Shown: positions 23,732 through 32,627 of the stretch, in pieces | Layout: the number at the start of each line of letters is the position of its first letter | Numbering within the stretch: the stretch's first letter is position 1 | Assembly: GCA_964473745.1 (NCBI GenBank) | Contig: CAYYQE010000006.1 | Span: 1-64,000, forward strand | Origin: JABJMC01 sp964473745 | GTDB lineage: Bacteria > Patescibacteriota > Gracilibacteria > UBA1369 > UBA12473 | DNA length: 64,000 nt | Direction of reading: 5' to 3' | Program-made: the position numbers and the translations under genes | Notes under the pieces: generated by a model | The model's input: only the letters and a program-made list of their open reading frames with translations | What the model was told of the DNA's origin: nothing | Database searches by the model: none

Positions 23732-26700
23732 ATGTCACAGGAATTTCAACTTATTTCGGATTTTAAGCCGCAGGGTGATCAGCCCGAAGCGATTAAAGCT
23801 TTGGTTAAAGGGGTTAAGGATGGCAAGAAATTTCAGACACTTTTGGGAGCCACGGGGACCGGGAAGAGTGTGACGGCGGACACAAAAGTTTGGTTATATC
23901 GTTTTCGGAAAGGGCAGTATGAGCCTTTTGAGGCTGTAATTGGTGGAATTGTTGATCATATGTTGAATCAAGTGGCACATATTAATTATGACTCTAATGG
24001 AACGGAAATAGCTTTTAGAAAGTTCTGTCCAGAAAATTTATATGTAGCAAGTATTGACCCTAAAAATGGGAAGTCTCAAATGAAAAAAATTACAGCTTAT
24101 CAACGACATGAATCTCCAAAATTTCTTTATAAGGTTAAAACTAAATGTGGACGATCGGTAGAGGTGACTGGAGATCATAATTTTTGGATTCTTAGAAATG
24201 GCAAAATGGTTTTAACTCGAACGGATAAGTTAAGAGCTACGGATTATATCCCTCTACCTAGAAATTTAGAAAATATTTGCGCGCAGAAGGAATTAAAATC
24301 AATTAATTTGTTGCGTTATATAGCCAGGAAAGATATTGCAGTTAGGGACGCAAAGCCTTATTTGAAAAAAATGATGGCTGTTGTTGGTGAAAAAGCAACA
24401 AAACATAATTTGGATATAGCTTCAAACCCCTATCAGAAGGGCAAGTTTTGGCGCGTAATGAATGATAGCCAAAGACTTGATGCCGCCACTTACTCTAGAT
24501 TGTCTCGACGGGATTCGGAGGGAATAAATCTTTGTTCTCGGCTTAGTAAAAATAGTTATCCGGCGGATTATCCAGTTACGAATAATTTTTTGAAGTTGAT
24601 GGGGTTATATATTGCTGAAGGTTGTGTTACTCCTAGTTATTTTTGTTTGTCGGTTCGGGAAAAAGAATTGCAAAAAGAGGTTGAAAATATTTTAAGAAAA
24701 CTAGATTTGTCATACGGGCGCCGCTCTGATGGTGATTTTCAAATAAATGAAAAATTGATGACAGTTTTATTAACTTTTTTGTGTGGCAAAGGAGCTTTTA
24801 ATAAAAAATTGCCTGATTTTTGGACAAAATTATCTTTACCCCAATTAAGGGAAATGTTGGCTATGTATTTTGCCGGGGATGGCTGGGTAGATAGAAATGA
24901 TATTAAATGTACGACCGCTAGTAAGGAGTTAGCTTCGCAGATTTTATATGCCCTTAATCGATTTGGGATTTGGGCGAGAATGAAAAAAAGGTTTCAAAAA
25001 GCTACAAATTCAGATAATCCGGGTAATTGGTTTTATCAGATTACAATTTCAGGAAAATCAAATTTAAAAATTTTTAGTAAAAATATTGGGTTTGCGTTGA
25101 AAAGGAAGCAAGATCAATTGCGAGAACTGATTGATGGTTTGCCTTTTGAAAATACAAATGTTGATTTGGCTCCTGGGGCTGGGGTTTATTTTAGAAAACT
25201 TAGGGATAGATATGGATTGTATCAAAGAAATATAGGGGAGTATGCAGGTCTTTGTCGGTCGGCGATTGGTTTTATTGAGACTGGGAAACGTCAAATTTCT
25301 CAGCAGGCTTTGGAACGATTTTTGAATAATTGGCCATATGGCGACTCTGAGGAAATACAAGCTTTGAGAGCTTTGACAAAAGCGTATTGGACCCCTGTTT
25401 TTGAAGTAGAAAAACATCAATCAAAAGAAGAATTTGTGTATGATTTTTCAGTAGAAGATAACGAAACTTTTTTAGCAGGATTTGGGGGTATGTATGTGCA
25501 TAACACTTTTGTGATTTCTAATTTAATTCAACAAGTCCAAAAACCCACATTGGTGATTGCGCATAATAAGACTTTAGCAGCGCAACTTTGTACGGAGTTT
25601 CGGGAATTTTTTCCGAATAACGCGGTGCATTATTTTGTTTCTTATTATGATTATTATCAGCCCGAGGCTTACAATCCCACTACTGACACTTACATTGAAA
25701 AGGACGCTTCAATTAATGAGGAAATCAATCAATTTAGACACGCTGCTACCACTAATTTGTTAACGCGGAAGGATGTGATTATTGTGGCTTCGGTGTCGTG
25801 TATTTATGGATTGGGTTCACCCAAGGAATATTTGGAAATGAGTGTAAAGATAAAAGTAGGAGAGGAAATTGAGCGTGATGTTTTGCTTCGAAAATTAGTA
25901 AATATTCAATACACGCGGTCGCAAAATGATTTTAAGCAGGGGATGTTTCACGTACTCGGGGACATGGTAGAAATTTATCCGCCGAGTATGGATTCGATTT
26001 ATCGAGTGGAATTTTTTGGGGAAGAAATTGAGCGAATAACAGAAGTGGATTCGTTTACTGGGGAGCTGATCGAAGAAATGGAGGAGGTGTTTATTTTTCC
26101 GGCAAAACATGATGTAACTACCGCAGATAAGATCGAAAAGGCCACGGCTGGGATCGAGGCAGAGCTGAAAGAACGGTATGATCAATTGTTGAAAATGGGG
26201 AAATCTTTTGAGGCGCACCGGCTCAAAACTAAAACCGAATATGACTTGGAATTAATGCGAGAGACTGGTTATGTGCAGGGGATTGAAAACTACACGCGCT
26301 ATTTGCATGATATGAAACCAGGCGAGCCAACGTCTGTTTTGTTAGATTTTTTCCCGGATGATTTTTTGATGGTGATTGATGAATCACACATGACCGTACC
26401 GCAGATTGGAGCTATGCATAGTGGAAATTACAGTCGTAAAAATACGTTGGTGGAATATGGATTTCGATTGCCGTCGGCGCAAGATAATCGGCCACTTAAA
26501 TTTGAAGAGTTTGAAAAATATATGAAGCAAGCGATTTTTGTTTCCGCTACTCCGGGGAAATATGAATATGAAAACACTAAAAAGAAGGACATTGTGCAGC
26601 AAATTATTCGTCCTACTGGCTTGCTTGATCCTGAGATTTCGGTACGACCAACAAAGGGGCAGGTTTTGGATTTGATGGCTGAAATTAAAAAGCGAACCGC

Positions 26701-27346
26701 GAACAAGGAACGCACTTTAGTTACGACGTTAACAAAAAGGTCGGCCGAGGATTTAACCGATTTTATGACGGAAAAAGGAATAAGGGTTCGATATTTGCAT
26801 TCTGATGTAGACACCATGGAGCGGATTGAGATTTTGCGAGATTTGCGGTTGGGGGAGTTTGATGTACTTATTGGAATTAATTTGCTTCGGGAGGGACTGG
26901 ATCTGCCGGAGGTGTCACTTATTGCGATTTTGGATGCTGATAAGCCGGGATTTTTGCGGTCAGACACGGCGCTTATTCAGACTACTGGGCGCGCCGCCCG
27001 TAATGTGAATGGCCTGGTGATTATGTATGGCGACAAAGAAACTGAGGCCATGAAAGCGGCCATATCCGAAACCAATCGGCGGCGCGCAATTCAGCTTGCT
27101 CATAACAAAAAGCATGGCATTACGCCCGAAACAATTATTAAAGCTGTGAAAGATTTGGGCTTACGCAAAAAAGAAGAAGCCAAGAAGCAAGTTCGCCATT
27201 ACGACACCAAAAAAGTTCCCAAAGAAGAGATGGAACGCCTTATTCGTTCACTGGAAATGGATATGGATATTGCGTCCCAAAATATGGAATTTGAAAAAGC
27301 GGCCGAACTCCGAGATGAGATCGACCGCATGAAAGATTCTGTGTAG
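23732..27346 (+). CDS. uvrB: Excinuclease ABC subunit B with in-frame intein
   Basis: UvrB is the damage-verifying helicase of nucleotide excision repair. The 1204-residue frame contains a 546-residue intein; without it 658 residues remain, the normal UvrB size. Extein motifs: FQTLLGATGTGK-(intein)-TFVISNLI (Walker A), PTLVIAHNKTLAAQL, YYDYYQPEAYNP beta-hairpin, VIDESHMT (motif II), LVTTLTKRSAEDL, INLLREGLDLPEV, QTTGRAARN (motif VI) and a C-terminal UVR coiled coil EFEKAAELRDEIDRM. The protein can only work after splicing, as the intein splits the ATP-binding Lys from the following Thr. Confidence 0.97.
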   Translation: MSQEFQLISDFKPQGDQPEAIKALVKGVKDGKKFQTLLGATGTGKSVTADTKVWLYRFRKGQYEPFEAVIGGIVDHMLNQVAHINYDSNGTEIAFRKFCPENLYVASIDPKNGKSQMKKITAYQRHESPKFLYKVKTKCGRSVEVTGDHNFWILRNGKMVLTRTDKLRATDYIPLPRNLENICAQKELKSINLLRYIARKDIAVRDAKPYLKKMMAVVGEKATKHNLDIASNPYQKGKFWRVMNDSQRLDAATYSRLSRRDSEGINLCSRLSKNSYPADYPVTNNFLKLMGLYIAEGCVTPSYFCLSVREKELQKEVENILRKLDLSYGRRSDGDFQINEKLMTVLLTFLCGKGAFNKKLPDFWTKLSLPQLREMLAMYFAGDGWVDRNDIKCTTASKELASQILYALNRFGIWARMKKRFQKATNSDNPGNWFYQITISGKSNLKIFSKNIGFALKRKQDQLRELIDGLPFENTNVDLAPGAGVYFRKLRDRYGLYQRNIGEYAGLCRSAIGFIETGKRQISQQALERFLNNWPYGDSEEIQALRALTKAYWTPVFEVEKHQSKEEFVYDFSVEDNETFLAGFGGMYVHNTFVISNLIQQVQKPTLVIAHNKTLAAQLCTEFREFFPNNAVHYFVSYYDYYQPEAYNPTTDTYIEKDASINEEINQFRHAATTNLLTRKDVIIVASVSCIYGLGSPKEYLEMSVKIKVGEEIERDVLLRKLVNIQYTRSQNDFKQGMFHVLGDMVEIYPPSMDSIYRVEFFGEEIERITEVDSFTGELIEEMEEVFIFPAKHDVTTADKIEKATAGIEAELKERYDQLLKMGKSFEAHRLKTKTEYDLELMRETGYVQGIENYTRYLHDMKPGEPTSVLLDFFPDDFLMVIDESHMTVPQIGAMHSGNYSRKNTLVEYGFRLPSAQDNRPLKFEEFEKYMKQAIFVSATPGKYEYENTKKKDIVQQIIRPTGLLDPEISVRPTKGQVLDLMAEIKKRTANKERTLVTTLTKRSAEDLTDFMTEKGIRVRYLHSDVDTMERIEILRDLRLGEFDVLIGINLLREGLDLPEVSLIAILDADKPGFLRSDTALIQTTGRAARNVNGLVIMYGDKETEAMKAAISETNRRRAIQLAHNKKHGITPETIIKAVKDLGLRKKEEAKKQVRHYDTKKVPKEEMERLIRSLEMDMDIASQNMEFEKAAELRDEIDRMKDSV
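23867..25504 (+). mobile_element. Intein with LAGLIDADG homing endonuclease in UvrB
   Basis: Placement: residues Ser46 to Asn591 of the precursor. Block A is SVTADTKVWLY (Ser as residue 1), block B is VEVTGDHNFWI (TxxH), the two LAGLIDADG helices are LMGLYIAEG and LAMYFAGDGW, block F is EEFVYDFSVEDNETFLAG and block G is YVHN followed by Thr+1. Removing it restores G-K-T-F exactly as in other UvrB proteins. A helix-turn-helix-like stretch (NIGEYAGLCRSAIGFIETGK) precedes block F, perhaps a DNA-binding extension of the endonuclease. Both splice ends look active. Base composition is close to that of the host gene. Confidence 0.95.
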
Positions 27347-27355
27347 GGATTGTTG

Positions 27356-27742
27356 TTAGCCTATTCTAAGCCAACGTTTAAGCTTGTCTTTGAGGGTTTC
27401 GTGTTCAAATTCTACTTCCTCAGAGTCGTCTTCCCCATCTTCTCCTGCCCAACCTGAAGGTGATTCTAATAATTCGCCATCGATTGGAGTCGCGTGAAAC
27501 ATAGCTTCATATTCTGCGAGAGTCATTTGAAGAGCTCTGGCAGCCCCCTCATCGTCTCCTTCGTTAGCACAGATAACAGCGGCACTGTAATCTAGGGTGT
27601 GTACGTCATGGCCTTCTGCTTGTAATCGTGCTGCCGCTTCACTATCTCTAGCTCTTCTTCTTAGATAGGCCTCGGTTAAATCTGGTCTTTTTTCTTTCAT
27701 ACCAGGAGCATCAGCTCTAACTGGTGATTTTTTAGTTCTCAT
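27356..27742 (-). CDS. Small acidic hypothetical protein
   Basis: This 128-residue protein is not recognised. A basic, probably disordered N-terminus (to ~40) is followed by a helical region with Ala-rich pieces and an acidic low-complexity run (GEDGEDDSEEVEFE) before a basic C-terminal helix. It is convergent with uvrB, with a 9-bp gap. The ATG lies before an AT-rich 130-bp gap that also holds the divergent promoter at 27822. Confidence 0.55.
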   Translation of the reverse strand: MRTKKSPVRADAPGMKEKRPDLTEAYLRRRARDSEAAARLQAEGHDVHTLDYSAAVICANEGDDEGAARALQMTLAEYEAMFHATPIDGELLESPSGWAGEDGEDDSEEVEFEHETLKDKLKRWLRIG

Positions 27743-27821
27743 TACAATTAAGATTAAGTAAATAAATTTTGGAGTGGAGATGAACGTTATCGTGAATTAT
27801 GTTGTTATGTCAATAGTTTTA

Positions 27822-27850
27822 TTGATTGATAGGGGGGAATGTTTTATAAT
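27822..27850 (+). promoter_or_regulatory. Sigma70 promoter of the split orphan gene
   Basis: TTGATT, 17 bp containing a run of six G, TATAAT. It lies 25 bp before a TTG and 58 bp before the first ATG of the reading frame. Confidence 0.7.
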
Positions 27851-27908
27851 TTCCTCCTATATTTAATCTGTTTTTTTGGAACGCTCTGAGGGACCTAATT
27901 TGGAATTA

Positions 27909-28910
27909 ATGGCTCAGGAGCCTTATTTGAAACCACGAGTGGTGTCAGCGCCTCTTTCTCATCCCCAAGCCTCTATTTTGGATTTGGTTCCGGATAATAT
28001 GCGGCCTATTTTAGGTCCAATAATTTCTGATGTTGATGTTGTTAGACCGGACATTGGTCAGTTAAATGTAGCTTTGAAATCCGCGGGAGTAGATTCCGAA
28101 TCAGGTATTTCGGGTTGTTTAGGAGAGGGGATGGCTGGCGGGAAATTAGCTTTACAGTATTTATTATCGAGATCTTCGGGATTAGGGGATTTGGTGCGTT
28201 TTTCGGAACAAGATGAGGAACAAACATTTTTGGAACAAGAATTATTTTCACGCTATGGTTCGGCGCCAGTAATGTCGATGGTGGGGACTGGTGATTATGT
28301 GGCTAAGCAACTGATAGAGTTATTGCAAAAACACAGTATGGCTGCGCATGCCGCTAGATATCATCCGACTGTTGCTGGCGAGGCGCGTCAGCTTGAGTGG
28401 GATTCAACTAGTCAACAGCGAGTTTTATCAGTAATAGTTCCTTTCCCAAAAGTGCAGCCTTTAATGGAGCAAGTTGAAACGCCAGAAGCTCTTTTGGAGC
28501 GGGCGCATGTGTTTTTTACAGATGAGACTTATGTTGTTGATCTCGAACAGGCGTTAGCTGATCAGCGTCATGGCTTAGATTTAGTTACCGAAAATGATGA
28601 TGATGATTTGAAAGGAATTATTGAGGTTTTAGAGAATGACGATGACTTAACTCCTTGGACGTTATTAGCTGTTAATCTTGTTAGTGAAAAAGTTGATCTA
28701 GGTTCTCTTGCTAAGTATCTTCAGGAAAATGAGTTATTTAAGGGGTTAGTTGCTAGTTCGGTTATAAATGTGGCTTTTTTGAAAGTGGATAATCATATTG
28801 AACCAGAGCAGTTATATGAGGTGTGTCGTGAATGGCAGTTACCCAATGAGGACGCTACTTATTTAGCGCGTTTAATTATTGGGTTAGAGAGAGCATCAAT
28901 AAAGTTTTAG
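27909..28910 (+). CDS. Orphan protein, 5' part of a probably frameshifted gene
   Basis: From the ATG at 27909 this frame gives 333 residues; an in-frame TTG at 27876 would add 11. No domain is recognised; it is acidic and helical, with a low-complexity acidic stretch NDDDDLKGI. The frame ends in TAG at the sequence AAAGTTTTAGG, while the -1 frame is open through this point and runs into the next 886-residue frame. There is no ribosome site for that next frame. A lost T, a sequencing error or a -1 frameshift would join both into a protein of about 1230 residues. Confidence 0.55.
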   Translation: MAQEPYLKPRVVSAPLSHPQASILDLVPDNMRPILGPIISDVDVVRPDIGQLNVALKSAGVDSESGISGCLGEGMAGGKLALQYLLSRSSGLGDLVRFSEQDEEQTFLEQELFSRYGSAPVMSMVGTGDYVAKQLIELLQKHSMAAHAARYHPTVAGEARQLEWDSTSQQRVLSVIVPFPKVQPLMEQVETPEALLERAHVFFTDETYVVDLEQALADQRHGLDLVTENDDDDLKGIIEVLENDDDLTPWTLLAVNLVSEKVDLGSLAKYLQENELFKGLVASSVINVAFLKVDNHIEPEQLYEVCREWQLPNEDATYLARLIIGLERASIKF

Positions 28911-28945
28911 GAAATGCTGATATTGATGTTGCTCGAACAAAGCCA

Positions 28946-31606
28946 ATGCTTTTAAAAATCGCGCAGTCTCTTTTAGAGGAAAGAGCGGCTAAGCGTCGGG
29001 GAAGTGGTTTTTCTAGATTTTCAGCTGATGGGGTTGAGCCACCAACGCTTTATCATGAGCGTCGAAGTTTTAGTGATGTTGAAATCTTTAATTTAAAAGA
29101 AGGGATTGGACCCATTTTTAGAAAAATGTTTGGACAAGTGGGGATAGATATACGATCAGCGAAAGAACAATTAGAAGATTTAGATCTTACGATTTTGCCG
29201 CGATTGCAAAGATGGGGTGCTTGGAGAGAAGATCAGTTAGGGTCATTTAATGTAGTTTCTTTGCAAGATTTAAAAGCATTGGCAGCTCCGCCTTGGAATT
29301 TGTCAGCGGAGGCTCGGGAAGTGATTTTTTACTGGGTTAATGGACGAGGTTTTGATCAAGACTTGCTGCAAGCTGTTTTATTAGATTTGTATGCCCGCTA
29401 TGAAGATATTATGGGGCATCCGGCTATTGTGGTTTTGGATGTGCATCGTGATCGAGGGATGGATGCGGAGAGTTTGGATTTTTGGGAGAAAGTAGTTAGT
29501 AATAGGCGAGTAGCTTCTCAGCCGATGTTATATACAGCGGTGCCTTTTCCTGGAGAAGAAGCGGAAATTGGTTTGGATGTTTTAATGGCTAAATTGGTTG
29601 AATCTTTGTCAGGAGAATGGGAAGATGAGAAGCTTGAAAAAGCAAGTAAGTGGGCTAAGATTATTGGCCGACATCCTGAATATCGAGAATCGCTTAAAGT
29701 TTTAAAACAAGTTATAAGAGATATTTCGAAATCTCCAAGGGAAGATTTTATTTTGAATGAAGCGCATTGTGCGGCGCATGAAAGGGAGCAGTCTGGCTCG
29801 CCAGTAGCAATATCATCAAGCGAATTTCTTTTGCTAGCGCTTTTGCCGGGATTTTTGGAACAGGGGCGGCGGGCGGCGGCTGACACTAATATGGAGCAGG
29901 CGGAATTTTCATTTAATATAGCGGAACATGTTCGTGATTATCTTTTGGCGGCTATTTCTGACGAGGGATTTGATCAAGAAGATGATTTAGCAATACGATT
30001 TGCTGAATACAATGATGATATTTTGTTATTAGCCGCTGATTACCATATTGGGGAGTCTCGTCGTAAAGGGAAAGGGGCTCCTCTACAATCAATTTATGAG
30101 GCAATAAAAATATATTTAAAATTGGTTGGCGCGCATAAAATGGCTGTTTCGCCAAAGGATAAACAAAGTTCGTCGGAAGGAGGTCAAGAAGTATTTAAAG
30201 TTGAAGGGCAACAACCACCGCGGTTAGAAGTTGCTCAGCAAGGAGTTTTGAATCGGTTGGGGGCAACTTGGGTTGGGAAATTATTTCCTAACTTGCGAAA
30301 GCGCGCTGAATCTCCGCCAAAAGTAGCCGATTCTGCTCCAGTGCTAACCGCTGAATTTAGAGTTTCAGGCCCCCCTCCTACATTAGCGCCAAAAGGACTT
30401 TCCGAAAGAGCTTTTTTTGAAGTTTGTTCTTTGCTTGAGGAGCGTAGGAGTTTGCATAGAATTGCAACGGTTTCACCTTTAGCGGCAACTCCCGCAATGT
30501 TATATGCCTTGGCCGAAAGATATTATTTAAAAGGAGACGAAGAAAGTTACGAGGCGGTGGTAGATATTTGTTATCGTGTGCAATATGGGTATGCAAACCA
30601 AGCCTATGGAGAAAAGTATTGGGGGACGGTTACTCAAAGTGCCCCGCAAGGCTTTGACCCTGGAATTAGTGGCGCCCCCGGCTATGCTCCAATTTTGCGT
30701 TTTGGAGATCGTTATTATTTAGAAATTCTTCGGTTAGGAGTGCAGGCCGCCCATCAAGTTTTCAAAAAAAGATACGGATCCCTTACCCCAGGTGTAGCTG
30801 AGAAAGCAGAAAGTATTTATCGTGAAATTGTTCGGAAGTTTAGATTGGTGCACGATAAATTCCCAGGAGAAATGTCTCCATTTCGTCAGTACAACGCAGA
30901 GCTTGTGCAGGGACAGGTGGCACTTGAAATTGATCGTAATTTTGATTTAGCGGTTCATCATTTTAGGAAAGCGGCTCGTTTAGCAGTAGATAGAGATGGG
31001 AAGCCCCTACCAGGCCAAGCCATAAATGCCAGACGTTCGAAACATTTATCAGTCGAAAGCATGCGGCAGTGGGTTGATTGTCATTTTTGGGAGCAGGAAC
31101 AAGAAGAACCTTCAGAAGAAATGCTAGAAAGTGCTTTGAATAGTTTATATCAAACATTTTTAGCTGAAAGTCAGGTTATCGAAGAAGAAAAATTATCGGA
31201 GAAGCAAAGCAAACCGCATTTGGCTGAATATCAAATGACTTTGATGCAGGGATTAGCGAGTTTAATAGCTTTAAAAGAGCAATATGGCGAAGCCGCAACT
31301 TGGGACCGTTATCCAGACCTGATGGCGCAATGTAGTTTTGATGATAAAGAAAGAATTATGAATTATGATCAAAATACAGAAATAAACCTTCGTGAAATAC
31401 ATGATGAGCTTTTACCAAGCTTTTTAGATCTATTTGAATTGTCTCCGCCAATGTGGACCGCGATTGCTGGACAAATATCAAACTACGTAAAAATGTTATC
31501 TGAAAAAGCGCCGGATTCAGTTTTATTAGCGGAAATGGGTCATCAGTGGAAAGGACTAACTGAAAAACTTGAGCGTCAACTTAAAGAAAGACCAGTTCTT
31601 GATTAG
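28946..31606 (+). CDS. Large orphan protein, 3' part of a probably frameshifted gene
   Basis: This 886-residue frame is not recognised. It is alpha-helical with repeat-like helical hairpins in the C-terminal half, reminiscent of TPR-type solenoids (ATPAMLYALAERYYLKGDEE, then AESIYREIVRKFRLVH and DLAVHHFRKAARLAVD), and a disordered Pro-rich linker near residues 395-425. TPR-like character is my impression from helix pairs, not a motif match. The first Met lies 36 bp past the upstream stop without a ribosome site; the frame is open back to about 28850, so translation probably enters from the preceding gene. Confidence 0.55.
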   Translation: MLLKIAQSLLEERAAKRRGSGFSRFSADGVEPPTLYHERRSFSDVEIFNLKEGIGPIFRKMFGQVGIDIRSAKEQLEDLDLTILPRLQRWGAWREDQLGSFNVVSLQDLKALAAPPWNLSAEAREVIFYWVNGRGFDQDLLQAVLLDLYARYEDIMGHPAIVVLDVHRDRGMDAESLDFWEKVVSNRRVASQPMLYTAVPFPGEEAEIGLDVLMAKLVESLSGEWEDEKLEKASKWAKIIGRHPEYRESLKVLKQVIRDISKSPREDFILNEAHCAAHEREQSGSPVAISSSEFLLLALLPGFLEQGRRAAADTNMEQAEFSFNIAEHVRDYLLAAISDEGFDQEDDLAIRFAEYNDDILLLAADYHIGESRRKGKGAPLQSIYEAIKIYLKLVGAHKMAVSPKDKQSSSEGGQEVFKVEGQQPPRLEVAQQGVLNRLGATWVGKLFPNLRKRAESPPKVADSAPVLTAEFRVSGPPPTLAPKGLSERAFFEVCSLLEERRSLHRIATVSPLAATPAMLYALAERYYLKGDEESYEAVVDICYRVQYGYANQAYGEKYWGTVTQSAPQGFDPGISGAPGYAPILRFGDRYYLEILRLGVQAAHQVFKKRYGSLTPGVAEKAESIYREIVRKFRLVHDKFPGEMSPFRQYNAELVQGQVALEIDRNFDLAVHHFRKAARLAVDRDGKPLPGQAINARRSKHLSVESMRQWVDCHFWEQEQEEPSEEMLESALNSLYQTFLAESQVIEEEKLSEKQSKPHLAEYQMTLMQGLASLIALKEQYGEAATWDRYPDLMAQCSFDDKERIMNYDQNTEINLREIHDELLPSFLDLFELSPPMWTAIAGQISNYVKMLSEKAPDSVLLAEMGHQWKGLTEKLERQLKERPVLD

Positions 31607-31905
31607 CGCATAATCCCACTCGGAATAATAATTTGTTCCTGAGTTTGATAACCGCTCGGGATGATGATGTTTTGGCCACCTTCAATTCCACTTGGAATGA
31701 TGATTTCTTCTTGGGTTTCAAATCCACTCGGGATAATGATGTTATTCCGAAGGAAACCATCTTGAAGATTTTCTGCTGGAATAAGTTTGTAGACGCCTAA
31801 AATTAATAGTGCGCCGGCAAGAGTTCCGAGCAAAAAGACAATAACTGGATGTGGTTTTTTGACCATTTTGAATGGCTTAAAGAATACTTCATTAAATAAT
31901 ACCAT
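31603..31905 (-). CDS. Membrane-anchored protein with IIIPSG repeats
   Basis: This 100-residue protein has one membrane span (PVIVFLLGTLAGALLILGV, about residues 20-38) and a C-terminal outside tail built from four copies of the hexapeptide IIIPSG, each followed by a short variable linker (FETQEE, IEGGQN, YQTQEQ, then IMR). Copies recur every 10-11 residues, a spacing that could form short beta-strands. It is the last gene on the strand of the ATPase operon, 43 bp after subunit D. No known family. Confidence 0.6.
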   Translation of the reverse strand: MVLFNEVFFKPFKMVKKPHPVIVFLLGTLAGALLILGVYKLIPAENLQDGFLRNNIIIPSGFETQEEIIIPSGIEGGQNIIIPSGYQTQEQIIIPSGIMR

Positions 31906-31948
31906 ATTTTTAGGTTTGAGGCAACCCCAAGCTAGTAAATATGGCTTA

Positions 31949-32575
31949 TTAAGCTTCGGTCTTAGCTTTTACAATCATAGACACGATTCGCTCGGCTCGG
32001 GCGCGTTCTTCGAGGTTTTGGCTGATGAATTTGATCGTATCCTCAACATTGGGGATCATGACGTGTTCAAGGGCGTTGACCCGGCGGCGAGTTTTTTCCA
32101 GCTCGTCAGCCATGCGTTCAGCCTTTTTTTCGCTTTCCGCTAGTTGAATAAGAAGCGGTAAAATTTCGCGCAAGGAAGTTAGGGCAGTATCCAATTCTCC
32201 AGAAGTTTCTGTGAACCCGTAACTCAAGACATCTCCTTTAACATCAGCTTTGATGTCAGCTAGTTTAACGCTCATGACGTTCTTGGTCTCGATATCCAGC
32301 TCAATTTTGGTTGTGGGGGCCAGTAAAGCGGTTTCTAGGTATTCTGGGTGAGGAATGACCGCCGAAGCCAGGAGAAGGTTTTGGAAAACTAAACCAAGCT
32401 CTTTTTCGACCTCTTTGCGAAGTTTTTGCACCTCACGGATTATATCCATGAAAGCTTTCATCAAACCTTCTTGCTTGTCTTTAAGTAGTTTGTGACCTTT
32501 TTTGGCGCGTTTGAGCTTATTTTTAAGCTCCAGGAGCGCCATTTTCGTTGGTTTGTAGCCAGTTAGAATTGCCAT
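31949..32575 (-). CDS. ntpD: V/A-type ATPase subunit D (central stalk)
   Basis: This is the rotor shaft subunit, a long antiparallel coiled coil. The N-terminus GYKPTKMALLELKNKLKRAK and GHKLLKDKQEGLM are the family hallmark, with a second long helix (ERMADELEKTRRRVNALEHV) at the C-terminal end. Its length of 208 residues is normal. It closes the operon; in E. hirae and Thermus D follows B likewise. A small hairpin (CCCGC/GCGGG, 32593-32607) sits between B and D. Confidence 0.96.
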   Translation of the reverse strand: MAILTGYKPTKMALLELKNKLKRAKKGHKLLKDKQEGLMKAFMDIIREVQKLRKEVEKELGLVFQNLLLASAVIPHPEYLETALLAPTTKIELDIETKNVMSVKLADIKADVKGDVLSYGFTETSGELDTALTSLREILPLLIQLAESEKKAERMADELEKTRRRVNALEHVMIPNVEDTIKFISQNLEERARAERIVSMIVKAKTEA

Positions 32576-32627
32576 ATAAATTAGGTTTAGTCCCCGCTAA
32601 GCGCGGGACAAGCAGTTAGGATTAAAC

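Noticed and set aside
28946..28960. An independent start for the 886-residue frame at 28946
   Set aside because: No ribosome site or promoter precedes it, and the frame is open upstream into the preceding gene; I list it as the second part of a probably frameshifted gene.
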